A DNA stretch of 22,267 nucleotides from Tritrichomonas foetus (Eukaryota; Parabasalia; Tritrichomonadida; Tritrichomonadidae), in NCBI GenBank assembly GCA_001839685.1, contig MLAK01001300.1, forward strand, positions 1 to 22,267, written 5' to 3'. This document shows, in pieces, positions 7,277-16,084 of the stretch. The notes under the pieces are model-generated. The model was not told where the DNA came from. It was given only the letters and a program-made list of their open reading frames with translations, and did no database searches. Position numbers and translations under genes: made by a program. Each line of letters begins with the position of its first letter. The first letter of the stretch is position 1.

Positions 7277-10200
7277 TTATTCTATATTTAACTCTGGAAT
7301 GTAATCTCGAATTGTTGGAAAACCTTGTTTCAAGCAATTTAAAAACTGAACAGCTTGCTCGTTATTTTTGAACTTTATTCCATTGCAGCTACTAAATATC
7401 TTTTTCAACATTGGTAAAACCTCGAAAACGCAGGCAGAAGCAATTCCAACTTCATAAGAAAAAACATTTTTGAGAAAAATTTCAGCAATTCGTGTCGAAA
7501 AGGCTCCAAATTGACGCATCATACAAATGGTGTTTACAAAAAGATTCAAGGTCTCAAAAACCAAGGGATTGTGAAGATCAACTCGATTTATAAAATTGAA
7601 TAATAAATTTTCATTATTCAAAAGCAACTGCTCAACAATGTTTGGTGGAACATTTGATGTAAAAGCAACCAAATAATCCAAAATGTGTTGATTTGTTGAA
7701 GAATTGGGGATTTTCAATAGTTGAATCAAGATTTCTGTTGGAATAGATATTCGGCTTGGTAGAAATCGAACATAAAGTAGATTCCCAATATCATACAAAG
7801 TTTGTGAAATGTTTTCTATTTGTGAAGATGACAAACTATATAATTTGTCGATTTTTTCCCATTCATGTTCATCAATTTCATCGACATCATCATTAAAATC
7901 TGTCCCATTGATATTAAAATTAATTATGGAATTATTTACTGAATCATCTCTTTCCTGATTTTCTGTTTCTTTATCATTATTATTTTCTTTATCAATATTT
8001 TGAAACGATGTGGTGATGTCATTTTGATTAGAAGTGGTGATTTCAATGAATTTATTTCGAATTCCTAAGCAGATGCATTTTTCATTTATAGAATCAGTTG
8101 GGAAATTAAAAGGGACATCATTAGTTAATAAAAACTTTAAAAACCAAAAGTTATTTTTAAATAATCTGACGCAATCATTTACCTTTTCTGAAATTATAAA
8201 ACAAATGAGGTTTGTTAAATTGGATTTATACCGGTAGTTTTTCACAATTGATCCAAGCAATTCTTCGTTTGCTAATTTACAATCAACAGGATAATTTTTG
8301 ATCAACAAATCAAAAGCATCTTCAAAATTTGAAGGAAAATTATCGGTATTTTCAGGTGTCAATTGGTTGATTAATTGATATTTTGATATTTTTCTCGGTT
8401 TATATTGCTCATCATTACAAAACTCACGATGAATCCATGAATCATAAAGACAGCATTCAGGTTGTTTATAATTAAAATGTGCTAAAAAACTTCGAATCTG
8501 ACGTGAATCATTCCAATTTCGATTCTCTTCAACACTATTTGATAAAACACTCAAAAATGATGCGTCAACACGTGGTGCCCATAATTCTAATAAAAGAGAA
8601 AGCTGTCGTGCTTTTGTAATCATTAAAGGAAGTAATTCTGGATTAGCTTGAAGTGTCAGTCGTGTTTCATCAATGTTTTCACATAAAGAATAGACATTTG
8701 TAGATTTAATTGAAAATACTTCGCTTGGCAAAATTTTAATTATCCTTGTTCGAAATGGAATTACAAGCATATTTAAATTAATTGAGCTATTATAAGAAAG
8801 TTCACGTTTTAATTGTGAACATAATAAAGCTAATTGTTTCTTGAATTCAAATTTCAAATCAATTAAATAATTTGCAACAATTAAAGTTTCAACTGGAAAA
8901 AGTGGAAGCAGAATTGGAAGTGAATCAAAAAGTAGACTCATTCCTTCTTTCAATGGAATTTTATTTAATGGAAGCTTATTTAATAAAACTAATCCTAGCG
9001 GTGTAATTGGATATGAACTTTGTGGAGTATAGTTTGGATTAGTTACAATATCAGAAGACACAACGGAATAAAATCTCAAACAAGCAGAAAAAATGATATG
9101 TGCTTGATGATTTTTGTTGATGAAAGATGGTTCATTATTTGGTAAACAAAATGAACAAATAGCTGCTAAAGCAAGATCGAAAAGATTATTCGAGTTATCT
9201 GGGACAAATGGTGCAATCAATGTAAAGAATTTAAAAATAGACTGACATAGAGATAAAGACATGTTAACTAAAGGTATACATTCCCATATACTATCAAATA
9301 AATCTAAAAATGATTCGGTTTCGACACCAAAACTAAAAATTGTATTTAAAACTGTTAATCGTGAAACTAAATTTGTCTCATCAAAAAAATCAATTGATTC
9401 GATAATTCGTACAATTAGTGGGTTCATCCGTGGAAGAAGTATGCAAATTAATTGACGAATACAATTTGCTATGATATCAGCATTCTGGGGGAAAGTTAAA
9501 TGATGAATAACAAAGTCAATGAAATCAGGCATGTTGTCAAGAATGATGCATGATGGAGTCTCACTGATAATTTTTAAAATTTTAGCAGAAACTTCTGAAT
9601 TTTTGCATCTCAGTCGTAAACAATGGATGAAAAACCATTCTGGAAGAATATACGCAATATCTGCACAATAAACTAATTCATTAGTTCCTAAATCATACAA
9701 AGAATATTTTTTCTTGGTATTTTCACTCGTCGAATATGTTTCTTGAGTTATTTTATCGAAAATCCCATTATATATTTTCACATCTGTATTTTTCTGCTGA
9801 TCATTTTCATCAAGTTCATTTTTCATATTTTCATTGTTTTGTTCATTTTCATTAATACAATGTTTTTCAAGATGATTGTGTTGATGATTTGGGTTTGAAA
9901 ATTCATTGTGAATTTCATCCCAAAGCCAGTGTGATATTTTTAATGATTTAAGTGTGAAATCAGGATTCTTTGAAGCATTTCTAATCAATTTTATATACAA
10001 ATTCTGAATAATTGTTTCTTCCATTTCGAATTTTGGAATTTTTGACAAATCTCCAAAGCTTGCATACTCGGCCCAACAGTCAACAACAAGTGCATTTAAA
10101 CCAGATATTTTATATGACACTGTTAGCTTTTCAGGACAGTAACACCTGTTTGCAATGAGCCACCGAAGAATTGTTAAAGATTTTTCAATTTCATGAAATT

Positions 10201-10852
10201 GGTTTTCGGGCTTTGATAAATCTTCACAGCTTTGAATCAAACAATTTAATTGCTCTTTATCAGTTGGCGGTAAAAGTTCACCATAAATTACAACACGACT
10301 CAAAAGTGTGAAAAAAGCTTCATTTTTTTCAGAAATGTTAAAAAAGCGCCAAAAAATTGACGAATGTGAAACTGGCCTAACACTTATTAAATAGCCAATT
10401 GGCTTAGCTGCATTTGATCCAATGTTTTCCGAGTGAAGAAGAAGCTCACCGAGAAAAACATCAGGAAAAGGTAATAATTTGGTTCCACCGGCACGAAAAA
10501 ATTGAACGAGATTGAAAATGTGGTTCCCGTCTGATGAAACAGCATGCCGGAGTAGAGGGGCAGTAATCCAATTGGCAAAATCAGAGTTTTGATCAAAAGG
10601 GATATATTTCAAAACAAAAGAAGCACAAGCAAGTAGAATTATAGAAATTCCTGGTGTTGTTTTGATCGATTCCATCTTTTTAATGATCATGTCGAGCGCG
10701 CGATGGGGATCTGAGACACAACAATAATGTAATGTCTTCCCTAAACGAGCTCGAACATTCATTATTATATCCTCTGATGAAGATGGATCAAAAATGTTTG
10801 TAAGAAATCGATCTAATTGCCGAAAATCTTTGTTTTCGGACGGAGAAAACAT
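7277..10852 (-). CDS. Large protein of unknown function, probably alpha-helical repeats
   Basis: 1,191 aa from the first in-frame ATG (10850-10852; MFSPSENKDFRQ). The open frame extends 20 or so codons further upstream to a TAG but without an ATG. An out-of-frame ATG at 10914-10916 would open a nine-codon uORF if transcribed. I do not recognise the family. Most of the protein looks like amphipathic helices with frequent Leu, Ile and Phe, as in HEAT/ARM-like solenoids, with no transmembrane segment or catalytic motif that I can identify. Two hydrophilic low-complexity linkers interrupt it, at about residues 320-350 (His/Asn/Glu) and 945-1000 (Asn/Asp/Glu, including DDVDEIDEHEWEKIDKL). The stop codon is within TAAA. 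The unbroken length argues strongly for a real gene; a solenoid scaffold or transport-factor-like role is only a guess. Confidence 0.8.
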   Translation of the reverse strand: MFSPSENKDFRQLDRFLTNIFDPSSSEDIIMNVRARLGKTLHYCCVSDPHRALDMIIKKMESIKTTPGISIILLACASFVLKYIPFDQNSDFANWITAPLLRHAVSSDGNHIFNLVQFFRAGGTKLLPFPDVFLGELLLHSENIGSNAAKPIGYLISVRPVSHSSIFWRFFNISEKNEAFFTLLSRVVIYGELLPPTDKEQLNCLIQSCEDLSKPENQFHEIEKSLTILRWLIANRCYCPEKLTVSYKISGLNALVVDCWAEYASFGDLSKIPKFEMEETIIQNLYIKLIRNASKNPDFTLKSLKISHWLWDEIHNEFSNPNHQHNHLEKHCINENEQNNENMKNELDENDQQKNTDVKIYNGIFDKITQETYSTSENTKKKYSLYDLGTNELVYCADIAYILPEWFFIHCLRLRCKNSEVSAKILKIISETPSCIILDNMPDFIDFVIHHLTFPQNADIIANCIRQLICILLPRMNPLIVRIIESIDFFDETNLVSRLTVLNTIFSFGVETESFLDLFDSIWECIPLVNMSLSLCQSIFKFFTLIAPFVPDNSNNLFDLALAAICSFCLPNNEPSFINKNHQAHIIFSACLRFYSVVSSDIVTNPNYTPQSSYPITPLGLVLLNKLPLNKIPLKEGMSLLFDSLPILLPLFPVETLIVANYLIDLKFEFKKQLALLCSQLKRELSYNSSINLNMLVIPFRTRIIKILPSEVFSIKSTNVYSLCENIDETRLTLQANPELLPLMITKARQLSLLLELWAPRVDASFLSVLSNSVEENRNWNDSRQIRSFLAHFNYKQPECCLYDSWIHREFCNDEQYKPRKISKYQLINQLTPENTDNFPSNFEDAFDLLIKNYPVDCKLANEELLGSIVKNYRYKSNLTNLICFIISEKVNDCVRLFKNNFWFLKFLLTNDVPFNFPTDSINEKCICLGIRNKFIEITTSNQNDITTSFQNIDKENNNDKETENQERDDSVNNSIINFNINGTDFNDDVDEIDEHEWEKIDKLYSLSSSQIENISQTLYDIGNLLYVRFLPSRISIPTEILIQLLKIPNSSTNQHILDYLVAFTSNVPPNIVEQLLLNNENLLFNFINRVDLHNPLVFETLNLFVNTICMMRQFGAFSTRIAEIFLKNVFSYEVGIASACVFEVLPMLKKIFSSCNGIKFKNNEQAVQFLNCLKQGFPTIRDYIPELNIE

Positions 10853-11190
10853 TTTGCTGTATCTATGGTGAAATAAAAGGCTAAATTTATCGGTTTCGTC
10901 TATCCAACCCAACCATTGGATTCCCTAGGATATATTCTGATTAGCAAATGACCAATTAGATTATTCATTACAAAACTTAATATTTTATTTACTCAAATGA
11001 ACAAATCATTAATATTTTAAAAAAAATCTAGATTTGGAAAAAAATCGATTCCAAAATTAAGGTTGTTTGTTCCAATAGAATAAATATAAATATACTACTG
11101 TCCAAAAAAGTGAAAAAAATCAAGTAAAATTTAATAAAAGTGATTTATTACAAATAATTAATTTGGTAAAAATTTTGGAATTAACTTTTT
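10853..11190. other. Intergenic, upstream of the 1,191-aa gene
   Basis: 338 bp between two minus-strand genes. It contains the non-ATG upstream extension of the 1,191-aa frame and a short uORF (ATG at 10914-10916). The rest is A/T-rich with no recognisable initiator. Confidence 0.5.
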
Positions 11191-12171
11191 TTACCATTTT
11201 TGTCGTTTATATGGTTTATTTTGTTTATTTTTATGAGTTTTAGTATTTTTATTGTTGTTAATTTTATTGGTATTGGCATTTTTTGAATTATTTTGGGTAA
11301 TTTTATTGTTTTGTTTCTTATTTTTGGCTTCTTTTTTGGAATTTTCTTCGATTTTCTTTCTTTTTTCTTCTTCAATCGCTTCATTTCTAATTTTCTCTTC
11401 TTCCTCAATATCAACTAGATCAAATTTCTCACCAAAATTATCAAATGCATTGAAAAATCCGCAAAAAACCGCCAAAAAAATCGACGAAATCTCGATTGAA
11501 TATAACCCAAAAACATCTGCAAGCTTTCCCTTGCGTGTAACACCAAAGAAAAATGCAAAAAAGATTAAATTTCTCAAAATTGTGTTAAAACTTGACATTG
11601 GAGTCAAACGGCCCCCCATAATCGCTGACCAGCCCCGCTCAGTGATTTGGTCCATCAATGAGAGAACGACGACAAAAGGAAGCTGGCTTTGTGGAAGGCT
11701 TTGAGTCAAGAAAACAAAGTATCTTGCCTGGTTGGTTCCTTGGAGAAGACCAACAAAATAATAAAAGCGATTAACAATTAAATAAACTAAATCATATGGA
11801 AAGAATTCAAAAATTATAAATAAAAAGGAATAAATAAGAAGAAGAAAAGGATGCTCAGAAATAGGTGATGTGAAATGTGAGTATTCTGCCTGTTGGTGGA
11901 TGCGGGCTGAGGAGATTTCTCGAGATGCAAATGACATAATAATTCCAAGGAAAAACTCTTTGGCGTACCTTGCTGGTGTCTTTGGAGACATTCTGAATGA
12001 TCTGTGAAGAACGTAGAGTGACCAGACGATTTGAACGATTGACCAAAATGGAAACTGAGGGGATTTGAAGAATGACTGATAAATTGGAATATACCCATCT
12101 TCAAAAAATAAATCAACTAGATGAATAAACTCATCCTGGAGCTGAGAAAAAGATTTTGCTTTTGTCGTCAT
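11191..12171 (-). CDS. TRIC-like (TMEM38 family) intracellular cation channel
   Basis: 326 aa, multi-pass membrane protein. About seven hydrophobic segments fall between residues 42 and 245, followed by a highly charged tail (252-326; Glu-rich, then Lys/Asn-rich). The pattern follows animal TRIC channels of the ER/SR, which carry monovalent counter-ions during calcium release. Matching features are an early SPKTPARYAKEFFLGIIMSF segment resembling the SRRSPVAAWLASMLHSFGS region, the FEFFPYDLVYLIVN motif (121-134) matching FYCPFDLFYKCV, and Arg150 aligning with the basic residue of the KEVxR lipid-binding motif, whose Lys is not kept. Length is near the family norm of about 290 plus the tail. 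The stop is within TAAA. An ER or acidocalcisome-like location is inference. The assignment rests on remembered motifs, so another polytopic ER family remains possible. Confidence 0.55.
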   Translation of the reverse strand: MTTKAKSFSQLQDEFIHLVDLFFEDGYIPIYQSFFKSPQFPFWSIVQIVWSLYVLHRSFRMSPKTPARYAKEFFLGIIMSFASREISSARIHQQAEYSHFTSPISEHPFLLLIYSFLFIIFEFFPYDLVYLIVNRFYYFVGLLQGTNQARYFVFLTQSLPQSQLPFVVVLSLMDQITERGWSAIMGGRLTPMSSFNTILRNLIFFAFFFGVTRKGKLADVFGLYSIEISSIFLAVFCGFFNAFDNFGEKFDLVDIEEEEKIRNEAIEEEKRKKIEENSKKEAKNKKQNNKITQNNSKNANTNKINNNKNTKTHKNKQNKPYKRQKW

Positions 12172-12310
12172 TTCTACTTTTTCTTTGAATAATTGGTCTA
12201 ATTGTTATTAACTTTTTATATATTTATGATCTAATAATCAATACCACAAGATATGATTTTTTTGCCTAATTATAATTTCACAATTTTTTGTGAAAAAATA
12301 GAAAAAATAG

Positions 12311-12318
12311 AATTTTAC
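12311..12318 (+). repeat. 8-bp target-site duplication, left copy (element 2)
   Basis: AATTTTAC immediately precedes the terminal repeat and is repeated exactly at 13416-13423. Confidence 0.8.
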
Positions 12319-13415
12319 AGATGTATACAAACTAACTAGATCTAGATGTAGAAGACTATTGAGAGATCTAAATGAATAATTGTTGATATTATTGTCATCT
12401 AAAAAATATTTAATTGTAATCCTATTAATAATATATAAATATTATAATTTAAAAATCAAGATACAGAGAAAACCAAATCCAAAAAAAAATTGTGAGAAAA
12501 AAATAAACCCAACAGAAATTTCTGAGAATTATTGAGATAAAAAGTGATTTTATAGCATTAATATCTTGATTATTTCTTATCATAAATCGTGCTTTTTATT
12601 ATCATATGACCCTCCATCGAAAATTATAATGTTTTCCAAAATACAAAAATGAAGTATAAAAAAAATATTAATAATTTTGATATAAATAAAAAAAATTTAG
12701 GCATCAATGAGAAGATTACGAATGTTTTGCCATCTAATTGGCGAGTCATCAGAAAATTCACTTGGCATCGAGTATGGAAAAAAACATATTGGATTCCATT
12801 TTTTTTGATTTGGTCTTTCAATCGTTGTATCTGTATCCCTGCTTGAGAATGTGCTGTTGAGGACTGCCAGTCTATTTTCTTCATATACTAAAATTTTATG
12901 ACAAAAAAGATTTCAATACATTCATATTTGTCAAATGGAAATTGAATTAATTCAACATCACTGAGTTAAAACTATCAAAATTTTCGCGATTTTTAATTAA
13001 AAATCGATAGAAGAAGTGTAAATAGAATTATGGGAAGCAGTATTATAATCTTTGTGATTCTTGGAAAAAAAGCTTCTCACAATTTTTTTTTATGCTTTCT
13101 CCAAAATCGCTCTTTTTTCGGTTTAATTGTTGCAAAATTTCAAAACTATGAATAAATATGGCTCATAACTATAAAAAATAGATTTAACAATTGACTGAAA
13201 GACTTATCACCCGAAAACTGAAACAATAGCTTCTTCAGAATCATTTTCGAAATATTTTTGAATTCGGCCATTTGCGAAGTTTGCGATAAGGGAAATTTTC
13301 GTCATTCTTTTAGCTATTTGGGTTTTGATTTTTGACTGATGGTATTAAGTAATACTGATGATAAGGATCATTTTAGTGATTTCGTACGTTAAGATTATTT
13401 GGTTTGTATACATCT
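12319..13415 (-). mobile_element. Non-autonomous DNA transposon, copy 2 (1,097 bp, inverted)
   Basis: Inverted copy of the element at 3642-4736. It starts AGATGTATACAAAC (12319-12332) and ends GTTTGTATACATCT (13402-13415), and is flanked by perfect AATTTTAC duplications. Because its target duplication differs from that of copy 1, the two inserted independently, and the 7.6 kb between them is not a composite transposon. It sits in the shared upstream region of the divergent TRIC-like and Myb genes, 148 bp from the first ATG and 310 bp from the second. It carries the same frame-broken protein-like segments as copy 1, with a few substitutions (for example Asp to Tyr in the ICFFPDS segment), and no transposase. 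Confidence 0.88.
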
Positions 13416-13423
13416 AATTTTAC
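13416..13423 (+). repeat. 8-bp target-site duplication, right copy (element 2)
   Basis: AATTTTAC directly follows the terminal repeat and is identical to 12311-12318. Confidence 0.8.
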
Positions 13424-13684
13424 TTATTTCAGTTTTTCAATCACTTCAATTATGTGCAAATATAACATATTCAAAAAGTTGTGATTTCTCTTATTCAAAT
13501 AAATTCAAATGATTCAATATACAATAACGAGAATCCGTTCAATTATATTTGCAAATTTTCGGAATTATGTTAACTTTTTCACAGGCAGTTTCTCTTTTGA
13601 ATGGTTTATTTTCATAGAAAATAGACGCTTTTGATAATCCTCTTAAAATTCAATATGTAAATTCTATATCAAAATTTTCTTCCT

Positions 13685-13711
13685 TCACTTCATTTTTCTA
13701 TAAAATCATTT
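13685..13711 (+). promoter_or_regulatory. Initiator-like motifs upstream of the Myb gene
   Basis: Three matches to the Trichomonas initiator consensus TCAYTW lie just before the ATG at 13726: TCACTT at 13685-13690, TCATTT at 13690-13695 and TCATTT at 13706-13711. Starts at the A of these motifs would give 5' leaders of 18 to about 40 nt, the usual parabasalid range. Which one is used cannot be told from sequence. A TAACGA hexamer at 13525-13530, the Trichomonas MRE-1 Myb site, lies further upstream but is expected by chance at this base composition. Confidence 0.45.
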
Positions 13712-13725
13712 CTAACTCACTCAAC

Positions 13726-14631
13726 ATGGAAACATTTTTCTTACCCGACCTCAATGAATTAAATGAAGATCAGCCCGATCAATTGAGCCTTCATTCATCA
13801 CTCCAACAGCCAGAAGGAATCTCCTGCTTCGATTTCTGGCCTCAAAATTCTAATCAGCCAAATTTAAATTCAAATCTTGGAATTTCTTATTCAAATCTTC
13901 CATCGCCTCTCCCTTCAGTTTTTGGTGAGCATCCACTCACTCGAAAAAGGGAAACAAACGCCAAAAGTAATTCAGGAACATGGACTGCCGAAGAAGACGA
14001 ACTTCTAAAGATGCTCGTCGAGAAAACGCCACACAAGAAGAAATGGCAAACAATGGCAGCCCATTTTAATGGCAAAACAGCACAGCAAATCATGAACAGA
14101 TGGAATAAAGTATTGAATCCAAATCTGATCAAAGGAAATTGGACACCTGAAGAAGATGAGATATTAAAACAATGGGTTCAAGAAAAAGGCGAAAAGTACT
14201 GGACGAAAGTTGCGAAGCAACTTCCGGGCAGAATCGGAAAACAATGCCGCGAAAGGTGGATGAACTGCTTAAAGCCGGATATTAATAAAAAAGGATGGAC
14301 TGAAGAGGAAGACCAACAAATCATTCAATTGCAATCTACATATGGAAACAAGTGGGCCAAAATGGCAGAAATCATGCATGGCAGAACAGACAACCAAATA
14401 AAAAACCGATGGAACTCTGTCTTAAAGAAGAGAATCTCTCTTTCTGTTTCTGACCAGTCCTCAAACGAAACCGTGAATGACCAGAGCTTCATCGAAACAT
14501 TCAGTGACGACATGTCAAATTATTGCTTTGATCTGAAAGAGATCGAAAGCCAAAGCAATCAACTCTTCGGCGATGACGATGACTTTGAGAGTTTATGGTA
14601 CGATGACAGCTGGATGGAAAAGGACCGTTAA
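13726..14631 (+). CDS. Three-repeat (R1R2R3) Myb-type DNA-binding protein
   Basis: 301 aa. Three tandem Myb repeats, R1 about 85-131, R2 about 137-183 and R3 about 189-235, each keep three spaced tryptophans (W86/W107/W126, W139/W159/W178, W191/W210/W229). R2 has LPGRIGKQCRERWMNCLKP and R3 has MHGRTDNQIKNRWNSVLKK, the classical DNA-recognition helices of c-Myb-type proteins, so binding to YAACKG-like DNA in the nucleus is expected. The N-terminus (1-80) is Ser/Asn/Pro-rich. The C-terminal tail is acidic with aromatics (about 257-300; EIESQSNQLFGDDDDFESLW), resembling an activation domain. Parabasalid Myb genes are often shorter R2R3 forms, so a full third repeat stands out. The stop lies in TAAA, and initiator motifs at 13685-13711 support this start. 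Confidence 0.95.
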   Translation: METFFLPDLNELNEDQPDQLSLHSSLQQPEGISCFDFWPQNSNQPNLNSNLGISYSNLPSPLPSVFGEHPLTRKRETNAKSNSGTWTAEEDELLKMLVEKTPHKKKWQTMAAHFNGKTAQQIMNRWNKVLNPNLIKGNWTPEEDEILKQWVQEKGEKYWTKVAKQLPGRIGKQCRERWMNCLKPDINKKGWTEEEDQQIIQLQSTYGNKWAKMAEIMHGRTDNQIKNRWNSVLKKRISLSVSDQSSNETVNDQSFIETFSDDMSNYCFDLKEIESQSNQLFGDDDDFESLWYDDSWMEKDR

Positions 14632-14971
14632 AAAAATCCAATTATTCATGTATCGAAAAAAAAATTAAATTTGTGCGATTTAAAAATATTCTATCTCTCG
14701 AATTATTTTCTAATCTTATCTTATTTTTTTATTATATTTTTTTTATAACAATATAAATTAATTTTGTCTTGTCATTGAATTATTCTGAGATCTTCGTTTC
14801 GTTATGATTTAACGTAACTTTTTTTTCTGTCAATTATTTTTCTTTGAAAATTTGACAAGAAAGTACAATTCGAATAGAATTCCTTATCACATCAAATAGG
14901 GAACTTCAAAAAAGTGATTGAACTCTTGCATTTTATCTGTGTCATACGTTAAATTAAAGTCTTATCTTTAG

Positions 14972-15020
14972 GGTTCGCGCTTATGACCAAGGCTTGAGAA
15001 AAGTCCTAATTAGTTAGTCA
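14972..15020 (+). repeat. Diverged direct repeat, unit 1
   Basis: GGTTCGCGCTTATGACCAAG at the start and TAATTAGTTAGTCA at the end match the unit at 15230-15275 with few changes. Nothing coding overlaps. Confidence 0.5.
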
Positions 15021-15210
15021 TCTTAATAAGCCCTCCTCCTATTTAGGAAATAAGTTATAAATCTTTAATAGAATAGAATATATTATCTAGTTAGTTCTCA
15101 TACGAATTCCTCAGGCAAAAACTCAAATGGTATTTAACGACCAAATAAACACTGAAAAATCGTTTACCTAGGAATCCTTATGTCCACTATTTTCGTTTTT
15201 CAAAATCATT

Positions 15211-15248
15211 TTGGGCATAAGTGAACTATGGTTCGCACTTATGCCCAA
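15211..15248. repeat. Perfect 13-bp inverted repeat (hairpin)
   Basis: TTGGGCATAAGTG (15211-15223) and CACTTATGCCCAA (15236-15248) are exact reverse complements around a 12-nt loop. The right arm is part of the direct-repeat unit at 15230-15275. It could form a stable RNA stem or mark the end of a mobile sequence. Function unknown. Confidence 0.6.
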
Positions 15249-15275
15249 GGAATTTTTATATTAAATAGTTAGTCA
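15230..15275 (+). repeat. Diverged direct repeat, unit 2
   Basis: Second copy of the unit at 14972-15020: GGTTCGCACTTATGCCCAAG, then AAATAGTTAGTCA at the end. It overlaps the right arm of the 13-bp hairpin. Confidence 0.5.
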
Positions 15276-16084
15276 CGAAAACTGAGCCTGCTCTTTTTTT
15301 TCATATACATGAAATGTTACATGAAAAATCTGATCTAAGACATCGCTAAAGCTTAATATAAATGCTTAATCCTTGGTTATTTGGATAACTATTCTTTCCA
15401 TTTTACTATTCCTTTATCTTTGACTGAAATCTACTCAAGGACATAACACCAAGGCATTTGAAAAATGTTTCTCATCATAATTCTATTAATTTCTCTTTAG
15501 AATTCGTATTCTAAACATTATTTACAGCATACTCCTAACATTGTATTTATATGCAATATTTTTATTGTGTCAAAAAAAAAGCAAATCACCGGAAATATGA
15601 AAGAACTACTAAGAATGAACTCAACGAAATAATAATTAGGAATAATGTGGTCTCTGTAATTCAGAGATGATCTCTAGTACAAAAGTAAACATTCTAGAAG
15701 GAGATATTTGCCATTTTAGGGAAAATTACACTAATGAATTCGCAAAATTTTCACTTTTTCAATAAAGTAGGAAAATTTGTCGAATTATCGATGCGCTTCA
15801 CCTGTAATTTTGAATTGCCTATCGTATGTATCGTTTCACCGGATTTCTCAAAAATCATGAGAAATGAAAAGATAAGAAAGTCTAATATTTAGAATGTGGA
15901 CAATGAGATAAGCTTAATTTTATCAAATAAGCATGATTCATTATGTTTTTACTTATCACCTTTGGACAGAAAATTGAATGAAAAATGATGATTGATAGGC
16001 TAAATATCAATACAAAATCTCACATCACCATCAATTAATTGAATAGATTTTTTCTATAAATTTTTGATTCTTTAGTTTTATTAA

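Larger units (their letters stand above)
14632..16084. other. 1.45-kb intergenic region with repeats and hairpins
   Basis: No coding frame is convincing. The left part is the 3' flank of the Myb gene, with long T/A runs. The middle holds a diverged direct repeat and a perfect 13-bp hairpin, both listed separately. A smaller hairpin, TTTCTCA/TGAGAAA, lies at 15844-15864. The right end is the upstream region of the BRO1-like gene, where no initiator motif is evident. Confidence 0.55.

Noticed and set aside
10853..10912. Upstream 20-codon extension of the 1,191-aa protein
   Set aside because: The first codon is TTG and no in-frame ATG precedes the stop at its left, so the ATG at 10852 is used instead.
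3642..13415. Composite transposon made of the two inverted elements and the genes between them
   Set aside because: Each element has its own different 8-bp target duplication, so they inserted separately.
13525..13530. TAACGA (MRE-1-like) site upstream of the Myb gene as proof of autoregulation
   Set aside because: At this base composition about 15 such hexamers are expected in the window on both strands, so a single hit means little.
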